From Zygnema cylindricum (lineage: Eukaryota; Streptophyta; Zygnematophyceae; Zygnematales; Zygnemataceae): a stretch of 38,500 nt of DNA. Each line of letters begins with the position of its first letter. Position 1 is the first letter of the stretch. Below are positions 29,231-38,500 of this stretch, one piece after another. Location of the stretch: contig JBBHKE010002394.1 in NCBI GenBank assembly GCA_037447655.1, forward strand, positions 154,280 through 192,779, written 5' to 3'. The notes below the pieces were generated by a model that did no database searches, was not told the DNA's origin, and saw nothing but the letters and a program-made list of their open reading frames with translations. Made by a program: the position numbers and the translations under genes.

Positions 29231-30860
29231 ACTTTATCAAGCCTTGTGGTTAATTTTGAGTGGGAATCTTTAGTTATTTTATCAGACATGCAGGAAGAGT
29301 ATCCTTGAATATCAAGAATTTGTAAAATGGCTTTCAAAATTGAAATTCAGCCGATTCATCTTTAGCTGGAAATGAGCTTGCTACTGTAACTTGCTTCCAA
29401 AGTGATCAGCACGTTGACGATACAGGACACTATCGAGTATCGCTAATTGGCTGTATCGTTGTTGTCACGTTTCCTGTTTGACCATTATTTACACGGGTTC
29501 AGAGCTTCAAGATTCTTGTGAAAAAGTACAGCACAGTGGCAGAAACGCCATCCATCCGTTCGTTTCATTGAATCGAACATTGACCGTCAAAATCCAGATT
29601 GCGCCGTCCCCACTTGGGGAACGTCGGCGGCTTTGAAAATTTGGAAATGAAGTTTCATCCGTACATAAAGCGATCGAGCCCATGTCGGAAAAACTATGTA
29701 CGCCGCTGACATCTGCGAAAATATCCAAAAAGTCAAATTTCTTTCAGCTTGTAACTTCATAAAGAGCCGACAAAATATTACGCACGTCAAGGACAGTCCG
29801 TACACGCTTTTCTGAGTTATTGACGACTGCCACATGTGCAAACGGGCGTTACATTTCTTGCGCTCGTTAAGTTTCAGCTGTCTCGACACGCATAAACCAA
29901 CGGCAGATTGGGTGTTTGGAAAGGATGGACGTCCACGATCTTTAAGGATTCGATGCAAAAAACCTTAGAACTTTTTGTCAGTATTTCAGATCAGCTTCAA
30001 ACTTGACCGCCAAATTAATTTCTGTACGAATTCCGGATTCTGCCGTATCTTTTCAAGCTATTTGTCAGATCCCGATCTTTTTAGTGGATTTTACAATCAC
30101 TTTGAATGACTTTTCCCCCCTGCACATTATCATAAGTCGGTACGGATGTAGATAAATTTCTAAATGCGTATTCTAGGTCGGGTTAAGTTCGGGTTTAGGC
30201 TTTTAGACTTTAGTACAGTATACTGTACTGTTAGTGCGTTGCGTGTTCGCTCCTCCGCGGTTTGGTTTGGATTGGTTGGCCCCCCGCCTCTCGTTAGCAA
30301 TCGTTCATTTTGCTTCGCACGATTCGCGCCTTCAATTTAACTTCAAATGCACCATACTATATGTAGTATTAAAATATTTTCCGTCCTTTTCGGATGGCTG
30401 CCCGTACCACACGATGGTCGTGTTCCGAGTATCGACACGTTGCCAGCGAAATTTGTCCCCCCTATCCTCATTTCCAACTCTTTTTGCCACGTATTCTAAA
30501 TTATGAGCAGTATCATCGGACGGTTTACAGGACTGTTTGTTTTAGATCTAAAAATCAATATAGACACACGTCGCCACTCTCTTTAAATAGGTCCAATCAG
30601 GTGCAGCAAGTCGTACAGTTTACAACACTCTACCGGCCGATATTTCTTACAACATCCAACCAACCGGTCGTCTACTGATCCAAAATAGCAAAAGCCATTA
30701 TCCAAGGAAGAATGCGGCTAGGAACCGACGTGAATGGCTTCCTAGTTCCTACTTGTCCGCCGTCAAATCCAATCTAACGGCCAGTTTGTAGGCGTCACTT
30801 TGTAGAGGTCACAAATCTCGTACATAGTAACATACTCCCTGCAGCACTGCTAAAGCTTGC
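29231..30860. other. Spacer; no assignable gene
   Basis: Minus-strand frames at 29958-29587 (123 codons) and 29728-29507 overlap and have mixed composition, but I recognise no family or motif in either. They may be transposase debris. The remainder shows nothing. Confidence 0.4.
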
Positions 30861-31357
30861 AGAAACACTCAATTCTAGGGTTTCTGCCCTAACCTTGGAC
30901 AGATTGTTGCGTTCCTGCAGAGTCAAAGCTGCCTGTTTATGTAACTTTTCAGGCTTAAAAATTATAAAAGTGACTTACTAAAGATCAGGATTTCTCATCT
31001 GATTACTGCATTTTGCTGTATTCACTCATTAAAGAAAAAACTTTAGGTTTTTCTGTTCAACTTGACAGTTTTTTGTTCTCACAGAGAGCTTAAGTTTCGC
31101 GTATGTAACTTTTAAAGCTCTCCAGAAACGTTTAAAAGTGACTTCAAACTTTTTGTCTCTCTTTTTTACAGGATTTTTTGTTACTGAAGTCTGTCAAAAA
31201 AAATTGAAGGAATTCAAGCTTACACATACAGTTTTTTTGTGTAGATTTATCCTGTTGTGACAGTTGTCACAGTGTCACATTTGTCGAGGTTGTGACTTGT
31301 TCTTCTTTTCACAAGATGTGTGTGAAGCTTGTTTGTCTTTAGGGTTAGGAGAGGTGT

Positions 31358-31394
<37 letters not shown>

Positions 31395-31491
31395 CTCCCA
31401 TACCTGAGCCAATTATATTCGCCGAATTTTATAGAAGCTAAGGCAGAAGCAAAAGTTAAGAAAGGACGGAAGGATCTAGGAAGCTTCCACT
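30861..31491 (+). promoter_or_regulatory. Promoter and 5' leader region of the NARA5-like gene
   Basis: Two telo-box-type motifs occur: CTAGGGTTT at 30875-30883 and TTTAGGGTTAGG at 31338-31349. A (CT)n tract at about 31359-31390 follows the second. Telo-boxes and CT-rich leaders are common at plant promoters of broadly expressed genes. The leader upstream of the ATG at 31492 is about 100 bases after the CT tract. The transcription start is not determined. Confidence 0.4.
31359..31390 (+). repeat. (CT)n microsatellite in the NARA5-like leader
   Basis: A dinucleotide CT run located between the telo-box-like motif and the start codon. It is likely within the 5' untranslated region or at the core promoter. 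Confidence 0.85.
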
Positions 31492-34400
31492 ATGGACGTT
31501 ATCGTATCAGCTTCTCTTTCGGCAAAACTACAGGCGAAAAGTTTGTCTTTTTCTACCCATGGGATGGAGAGAGTAATGGTCAACCCTCATCAAAAATGTG
31601 AAATGCGTTCTGGAGTGGATCTTGGGAACAGAATTAGTGTGGTAAGAGGAGGAGGAGGAGTACAATCTGTACGGACACAGTCTTGTAAAAAGTCAGAGTT
31701 TGGTACTGCAATTCAGTCTCAATCCTCTTCTTTGAAAAGGGAGGGAGGGTTGGGGGAGAAGGGATTAGTTTTGTCTGTACGGAATGGTGGAGCCAAGGCC
31801 CTCAGTCGAGGGGCTTTTTTTTTAGGCAATTCCGTACTCTTATTGCGTACTACTTCCAGGTCATCGGTACTTCCAAAAAGAAGGTCTCACGTGGCTGCTG
31901 CTGATTTGAGGAGAAGTGGAGGAGGAGAGGGAAACCATGGAGGTCAAAACCGGAGACATGTGGAGCGATGGGATGTTGTGGGATTGGGACAAGCTATGGT
32001 GAGTTCAAATTGTAATTTTATTTTTTTCTTTATTTTTGGCGCTTTTCGTGCAATTTTCTCGTGAAGTCAATGGTTACTTTTTGGTTTTTTTTTTTTTTTA
32101 TAATTATTATGCCCGTGGAAGTAGGTTTCATCAGTTCGTCTAAATTAGGTGAATAGTTATGAAAGTTTTACACAATTTAGTATATTCAGAGTAAATTGAG
32201 TACCAAAAATCTGGTTAAACATATTCCATCGTCAGTTTATTCATGATATTTCCAGAAAAATAATGACCTAGGTAGATCTAATGCAAGGTTGAAAGGTACG
32301 GGTTTTAAATTGAGCACAAAAGAACTTTGAACAGAGATTGTAAATAGAATAATTCATAAGTGCAAAACTGTGAAGTGCATTGTATATCATCAGTTTCCTC
32401 CTGATAGCGCCCATTTTTTGGTTTGAAAACCTTACGACTATTTTAGCAATTTGATCTTTGAAAGCCCCATTTTCCTTTGACTTCACATGGGATTTTTCTC
32501 TCTCTCTGAATTTTCCCATGTGACATTTATGTGAAATTGCTAAGGCAATAGTCCAAATGGATTTTGAGAGAGGAAAAGTTTAGAGAAGGAGAAGGATTTG
32601 ACAAAAAAGACTGTCCCTCATATCCCTCATCCTCCGGACTCTCAACTTTTTTCCACCTGATCACTCTCAAACTTACGTAATCAATATTTATTCCCAGTAT
32701 CTTCTCATTCTTTTATATTCTTATTTTTTAAATAGCACAAAATTAAAAGATTTTTTTGTTTTTGTTCTTGGTCATCTTTGCAGGTTGACTTTTCCGGAGT
32801 GGTAACTGATGAATTTTTAGAAGGTTTAGGTCTTGAGAAGGGGAAAAGAAAAGTGGTAAACCATGAGGAACGCGGAAACGTTTTACGAGCTTTGGACGGA
32901 AATTCTTACAAAGTTTCTGCCGGAGGTTCTCTTTCAAATACTCTGGTGGCTTTGGCTCGACTCGGACAAGGAGAGCTTAATGTGGCCATGACAGGCAGTG
33001 TGGGAAGTGACCCCCTCGGAGATTTTTACAGGTGAGAGGAAAACTATGTATAGTGTATGCTGTATAATGTATAATGTATGATGTACAATGCTTAATTTAT
33101 AGTGTATGATGTATAATGTATGATGTACAATGTTTAATTTATAATGTATGGTGTACAGTGTATCGTGTGTAATCAGATAATAGAGTTTGGAGTTTGGTAT
33201 TTGTTCTACTTGGAGATTTTTACAGGTGAGGTTGTATGAGAGAAAAAACATGAATAATTGATGGAATTATGACAAATATGAATGGTTTTTACGGTGATCT
33301 AGATCAAAGTAGGAGCTAACTACGGGAAAAGTATTTTCCATACTGTAACACTCTTCAGTTTTCAGTGTACATTCTCATCAACCTTTGAGCTGGAAAACAG
33401 TAGTTGTTTTGATCATTTGAAATGCCACTGATATCTATTTTGGGGCAAATGTCTCTCTCCAGGGCAAAACTTTTGAGAGCAAATGTCCAATTCTTATCTC
33501 GTCCTGTAGTGGACGGTACGACTGGTACCGTGGTTGTATTGACAACTCCGGATGCGCAGAGAACTATGCTTTCTTATCAGGTAATTTAGACTGGTTTTTT
33601 TGTTAGTATTTTCTAAGGTTTATTTGACATTTGTTTTAGGGTCCTTTCTTCCCAAACTTGTTTTAAATGTAATCTAGAGTTATTTATTTTTCAATCTTGT
33701 TCTGCATTTTCTGTCAGATCTTAGTTATTTTTCTGCTTATTCTAATCAGGTAGATTAGACTCCTAACTTATTTTTTCACATTCTTCTCTTTGTCTTAAGT
33801 GTATCTTCCCTCTTTTTTGTTCTCTTATCAGGTAGTTTCATATGTTTTTCTAACCTTATTTCATGACTTCCTATCAGATAGATATGCGTATTTATGCCGT
33901 ATTTTGTACTTATTTCAATCTTTCCCCACAGCTTTTCCTTTTCCTTACTCCCTTTCTGTGTTTCACCTCCTCTGGCCTCCCTTGCCTCTCTCTCTCCTTC
34001 CCACTTCTCTTAGTCTTCGAATTCTTGAATCTATTGTGACATAAGTTTGTAATCTGTACATATTTTCTTTTCCGTGTATTGCGTGTTCTCCTTCCCACTT
34101 TTCCAAGTCTTTTAATTATTTGATTTATCGCGAAAAAAATACCCAAATCTCACATATGTTCTTCCGTAAACTGCAGGGAATGTCCTCGGTGGTTGATTTT
34201 GATTCCGCATTGGAAAGTGCGGTAGAGAAGTCAAAAGTTCTCGTTGTAGAGGGTTACTTATGGGAGATTCCTGAGACAGTTGAGGCTATTGCAAAGGCTT
34301 GTGAGGCGGCTCGGGCAAAGGGAGTTCTGGTCGCTCTCACTGCGAGTGATGTCAGTTGTGTACTTCGATTTCGAAAGAATTTCTGGTAAGTTTCCCTTTT

Positions 34401-35183
34401 TTTTTACATAGAAAATGGGAATGTATCAGGCATGGTTTTATTCAGGGTAGTGAAACTGGAGGGAACGTGAGTAAATGTTAGTGAATGTCAAGGTCAGTCA
34501 ATGTTAGTAAGGGCAGTAAATGTTAGTTAATGTGAAATAATCTGACTTATTTAATGTCCAATGGCCAGAAAAATTGGATTGTTTATAATGATTCGCGGTG
34601 TGCTATTTGTAAACCACATTTTCATCTTTCTTGTCAGATCTCAACAGGAAACAGATCGATTCATTGACTAATTTGTGCATGTCTCGATATGTTTTTCAGG
34701 GATGTTATGTGCGAAAGTACGGACATTCTCTTTACAAACGCAGATGAAGCTCGAGCTCTCGCGGGTTTTAGTCCGTCCACATCACCGGCCTTGACTGCTC
34801 GACACCTGTCTCGATTCTGTCCACTCGTTTCTGTGACAGATGGCGATAGAGGATCGTATTTAGGTCTTAAAGGTGAAGTAGTATACATTCCTCCCTCTCC
34901 TTGTTCTCCCGCCGACACTTGTGGGGCCGGAGATGCTTATGCTGCGGGAATCTTATTTTGTCTTTTTCAAGGAGTTCCCGATATTAGGTCTATGGGAATT
35001 TTTGCTTCTCGAGTGGCGGCAGTAGTAGTGGGACAACAAGGGACGAGGTTAAGGGAAGAGGACGCATGTGAACTCGCTTCGAAAACTGTTAAACTGAATC
35101 AAATTCCATTTTTGGAAGGGAGGGTGGTGAAGAGAATGGGGATCGGAAATAGTACAGGAAGTGAAACGAATGCCAATGTTTAG
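31492..35183 (+). CDS. NARA5: PfkB-family carbohydrate kinase, chloroplast-type, NARA5-like; five exons
   Basis: Exons 31492-31998, 32784-33031, 33463-33580, 34177-34385 and 34700-35183 join in frame with GT-AG introns to encode 521 residues. The first ~140 residues are rich in Ser, Arg and Gly and poorly conserved in style, fitting a plastid transit peptide. The kinase part has AGGSLSN at about 215 (substrate-side PfkB signature), DGTTGTVVVLTTPDAQRTML in exon 3, and DTCGAGDAYAAG at about 433-444, where D439 of GAGD is the expected catalytic base and the glycines form the anion hole. PfkB enzymes phosphorylate sugars or nucleosides with ATP; the substrate of this plant subgroup is not established. 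Arabidopsis NARA5 is required for normal photosynthetic protein accumulation, and the assignment here rests on recalled similarity across exons 2-5. The start is the first ATG in the open frame after the CT-rich leader. No disruption is visible. It is the only gene in the window that looks functional. Confidence 0.88.
31999..32783 (+). other. Intron 1 of the NARA5-like gene
   Basis: Donor GTGAGT at 31999, acceptor CATCTTTGCAG ending at 32783, phase 0 between GLGQAM and VDFSGV. No embedded gene. Confidence 0.85.
33032..33462 (+). other. Intron 2 of the NARA5-like gene, with minisatellite and a copy of its own donor site
   Basis: Donor GTGAGA at 33032, acceptor CTCTCTCCAG ending at 33462, phase 2. 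About 33052-33165 is a TGTATAATG/TGATGTACAATG-type repeat. GGAGATTTTTACAGGTGAG from the exon-2 end recurs at about 33213-33231. Confidence 0.85.
33581..34176 (+). other. Intron 3 of the NARA5-like gene
   Basis: Donor GTAATT at 33581, acceptor GTAAACTGCAG ending at 34176, phase 0. The donor context TTATCAGGTA has look-alikes at about 33745 and 33826 and a weaker one near 33873. Confidence 0.85.
34386..34699 (+). other. Intron 4 of the NARA5-like gene
   Basis: Donor GTAAGT at 34386, acceptor TATGTTTTTCAG ending at 34699; a tryptophan codon is split in phase 2. A TTAGT(G/A)AATGT-type repeat (CAGTAAATGTTAGTTAATG) lies at about 34465-34535. Confidence 0.85.
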
Positions 35184-36337
35184 GTGGGAAAGGGGTGTGG
35201 AGGCAGGAGAGGGAGGGAGGAGAGGGAGAGGGAGGAGGAGGTATGGAAGGAGATGTTTTTTGGGGATGTGGGAAGGGAGGTAAAAGGAAAAGAAATGTGA
35301 TGCCGATAGAAAAAGTATGGAATGGGGGAGAGGAGAAGGAAGAATAGGATGGCACAAAGCCGTGAAAGGAAAGACGCAAAATTATTGGAGGGTTTTAGGT
35401 TTAGGAACAATTGGATTAGGGAGGTTAGGAAGTCCTTTTTATTTTATTCTTTTTTTGTATTCGCAGGTCATATAAGAGGTAAAAGATGATCGATTGGGCA
35501 ATTTTTATTGTTATAAAAAAGGACAATAGAAGAAATTAGGTGCACACCTGCTTTAGTTTTTCCTTTAGGGCTCATTGAAATTTTCCGGTAGATAAAGTCA
35601 TTTTTCCGAAGTCTGTCGAATGCCATTCATTCACCCTTCTTTTTTTCCTTTTCCTTCGGACCTATTTTTAGGGTATCTTTTCAAAAAGATGGGAGGGATT
35701 TTCTGTACATATGGGGCTCTAAGACGCAGAAAAAATGCAAAAAAATACAAAAAGAGTGCAAAAAAATGCGAAAAAATGTGAGAAAATGCAAAAGAATATT
35801 GATATATTTCAAATATTTTCCTTCTTCACTTCCTGTATGGCGGTAGAACCGCTAAGGAGGCAAAGCACTAAAAGATGATTAGTCGATTCTTTTTTCAAGT
35901 TTTACATGTTTAATGATTGATAAGGTTGTACATTTGATAGTAAATCTATGTTCGTTGTTCGATATGGAAGTTAAAAATGCATAAGTTAAAAATTCGTAAG
36001 TTTTAAATTCGTAAAGTTTTTCTGTGCAGGCTTGTTTTTCATTTGTAATCTTTTGGCGATTATTTATAGGTGATAATACTAATTACATTTCATTTTTTTT
36101 TATTATTATACCTTTTGATATTTTTAAGTCAGGATGGATGGATTCTCTTACTGTTTGAATTTTGTGATGATTTTTATGAGTGTGTTTGGTGACTTGCATT
36201 AAACTCAAAACCTAAACGTAATACGTAACTTCAACTCTGTTTCTTTTAAGTCAAGAATTAGGTCAACCATTTTAGGATTAATATAACGAATATCTCGATG
36301 TTGGTATTGAAATATTGTTGTTGTTATCATTGTAATC
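35184..36337 (+). other. 3' flank of the NARA5-like gene; purine-rich then AT-rich; no other gene seen
   Basis: 35185-35345 is G/A-rich on the plus strand and opens proline/serine-rich artefact frames on the minus strand. About 35720-35800 is an A-rich tract with repeated GCAAAAAAAT-like units. The polyadenylation site is not determined. Confidence 0.45.
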
Positions 36338-36905
36338 ATGAAGTAAAGAGTTATGCAACATGCTCGACACTTGTACACATGGGACTGGAATGGAAAAACA
36401 CATGGATCGTTCATTTGAAAGGATGCTGGAAAAGCTAATTTAATGACTTTCTTGAGCCATATTTTGTTGCCTCCGGTCATAAAAACTTACGTTCTAGTAT
36501 TGTCCAGTGTAGTCTGGTTTGCATTTGTGTTTTTTCTTCTTTAACTGATTATAACATTCGTTACAATATTCATTATAATATTCATAATTTTCATTATTAC
36601 ATTCATTAGAAAATTATGAAGTAAAGAGTTATGCAACATGCTCGACACTTGTACACATGGGACTGGAATGAAAAAACACATGGATCATTCATTTGAAAGG
36701 ATGCTGGAAAAGCTAATTTAATAACATTCTTGAGCCATATTTTGTTGCCTCCGGTCATAAAAACTTACGTTCTAGTATTGTCCAGTGTAGTCTGGTTTGC
36801 ATTTGTGTTTTTCCTTCTTTGACTGATTATAACATTCGTTACAATATTCATTATAATATTCATAATTTTCATTATAATTTTCATTATTACATTCATTAGA
36901 TAATA
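36338..36905 (+). repeat. Tandem direct repeat of about 280 bp, two copies
   Basis: ATGAAGTAAAGAGTTATGC starts at 36338 and again at about 36616. The units match almost perfectly for about 250 bases, including CCTCCGGTCATAAAAACTTACG. The tails differ in the number of TTCATTATAATTTTCAT-type repeats. Non-coding; the minus-strand frame at 36480-36205 is not convincing. Confidence 0.9.
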
Positions 36906-38500
36906 TGTACTTCATTTGTTCTAATCATGTCCTGTAATGACTCAAGATGCGATCATGTCCAGATACAAATGTACGCCTTCTTTATTTCCACTCTTCATTT
37001 TGTACCGCTTTGTGATTGCATGTTGAATGCGATTTCTTTGGTGAGAAAGTGTCTTAAAATTCACTTTTACATTTGCATTGTCTAGTTCTAGATTTTACTT
37101 CACTGGTTTCCAGTTAGAAGCAAAATTGAGATTTCATCAACATGTCTATAATGTTAATAGTATGATGTCATAATATCAATAATTTCATAATAATAATGAC
37201 ATAATAATGTCAACAGTGTCAACTAGAGTGCCATTACTAAATGCTATAAAAGGGTAAATTACATTACTGATGTTTTACCCCTCTCGTTTCGAGAATAAAT
37301 CATCCAGTTTGTACAATTATCTGGGTAAATTATCGTACAATTTGCCCGAAAACTGTATGATTTTACGCTCAACATTAGGGAAATTTTGTTCAGGATAATT
37401 ACCCTATCAGTGTTAAAACGTTTTTTAAGGAATTAAATGCATTTAACTCTAAACTCAACCATTTGATTTTCTTTTCGAGGCAAGCAATGGAAAGGTAACA
37501 ATATTTCCTTTCGATTTCTCTATTAATTTGAAAATAGGTTTAAAGACATTATTTTAGTGCCGAAAAATGTTTAACAGTCAAAAAATAGTGTATACTTCCA
37601 TTATAAAAATTTCTTACCAGTCTTTTTGGTCATTAATGTTATCATTTTCAACCTTTTTATGACCGTTAGAAAACTCTAAAGTAAAGATCAAACAAATAAA
37701 AACAGGCACATGAATCCTGTTAGTAACAAAAAAAAAAAAATAGTTTGGAGTTAGCAAAAAAAAAAAAATCTTCTCTTTCTAATATACCTTGTATCCCTTA
37801 TTAGTGTTAATAACACTATATCAGTAACCCTAAATTCTAGTCCTTCAACCTAAAACAGCATTAATAACACTAATTATTTTTTTCTTAACCCTAATTCTTT
37901 AAACGATTCAAAAAAACAACCACAACATTTTTGACCTAAATTATAATTTATAACACTGAAATAAATTCCACTCTAATAATTTCTTTCCTCTAATAACAAT
38001 TCACGATGTATTAAAGAAAGCCGGCAAAGCCAGAAGTGTTTTTTTGTCTTTTTTCCATAGTACGATCTACAATTGTATTGGACTCTACGAAGAATATAAT
38101 ACTTCGTATTTTACACCGATTCGTATCCGTTTTCATGTAAAATAATTGCTAAAATACCCTTTGGACCAAAATAAACCCCCATTTGAAAGATTTGTCGATA
38201 TAAATTGTCAATTTAAACCAACAAAATCCATGACTAAAAAGCTTAAAAGTGACAAAAAAGAACCTTTTGTCGTCACCATTTCTCATTATTTCTGGTTGAT
38301 TAGGTGAGATAAGCGAAAAAAAACCCTAAAACGCTTCTTTTTCCTTCCATCTTCCAGGAAATATCACAGGGTGTTGTATCATTAAAGATTCTTTTTCCAG
38401 TTATCCCATTTCCCGATGATGGTTTCACAAAAAAAATACGGTATATAAATACGCCTAGAATCGCTATTAATGTTAATAACACTTATCCCGTCCCAATTAC
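36906..38500. other. AT-rich spacer; no gene seen
   Basis: Includes AGGGTAAATTACATTACTG at 37253 with inverted-looking GTAAA/TTTACCC segments, and scattered TTAATAACACTA motifs near 37806, 37861 and 38468. These resemble debris of plant MITEs, but no paired terminal repeats with a target duplication could be established. No RNA gene was seen. Confidence 0.4.

Noticed and set aside
29507-29958. Possible mariner-type transposase fragment on the minus strand
   Set aside because: No DDE/D spacing or family motif could be found; left as unassigned.
35049-35410. Proline/serine-rich minus-strand frames behind the NARA5-like gene
   Set aside because: Antisense of the purine-rich 3' flank and of the last exon; composition artefacts.
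37253-37420. MITE beginning AGGGTAAATTACA
   Set aside because: Terminal-repeat partner and target duplication could not be located.

Overview
This is a window of nuclear DNA from a green-lineage eukaryote, most likely a streptophyte (land plant or charophyte alga). That reading is inferred from four things: a five-exon gene for a chloroplast-type PfkB sugar kinase closely resembling plant NARA5; plant RLK/Pelle-type kinase exons with GT-AG introns; a Ty1/copia element of plant type; and the density and nesting of small transposons. I cannot name the genus. Only one gene looks intact.

Layout. 1-2560: two LTR-like repeats of about 390 bp in opposite orientation, separated by pyrimidine-rich spacer. 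2562-5478: a 5'-truncated, frameshifted Copia pol on the minus strand. 5.5-11.3 kb: a repeat field with a (GA)n-linked dispersed repeat, a TA array, copies of a dispersed repeat called R1 here, tandem repeats, two SINE-like insertions and a MITE. 11.6-18.8 kb: a tandem pair (A and B) of genes that each encode three kinase-like domains, two of them catalytically degenerate, both now broken. 19.7-20.6 kb: remnants of a coiled-coil gene. 22.1-25.1 kb: an R1 copy interrupted by a deleted hAT/MITE composite, an intact-looking TA-target MITE, and a hAT-like element that itself contains another hAT-like element; target-site duplications can be read directly. 25.4-29.2 kb: another R1 copy, a possible Helitron 5' end and several minisatellites. 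31.3-35.2 kb: the NARA5-like gene. 35.2-38.5 kb: AT-rich spacer with a tandem 280-bp repeat.

No operon-like or pathway-level cooperation is visible. The strongest biology is the nested transposon stratigraphy, in which filled and empty sites of the same repeat occur in one window, and the triple-kinase architecture with mosaic divergence between its two copies. Many small frameshifts could be real decay or assembly indels; this cannot be separated from sequence alone.
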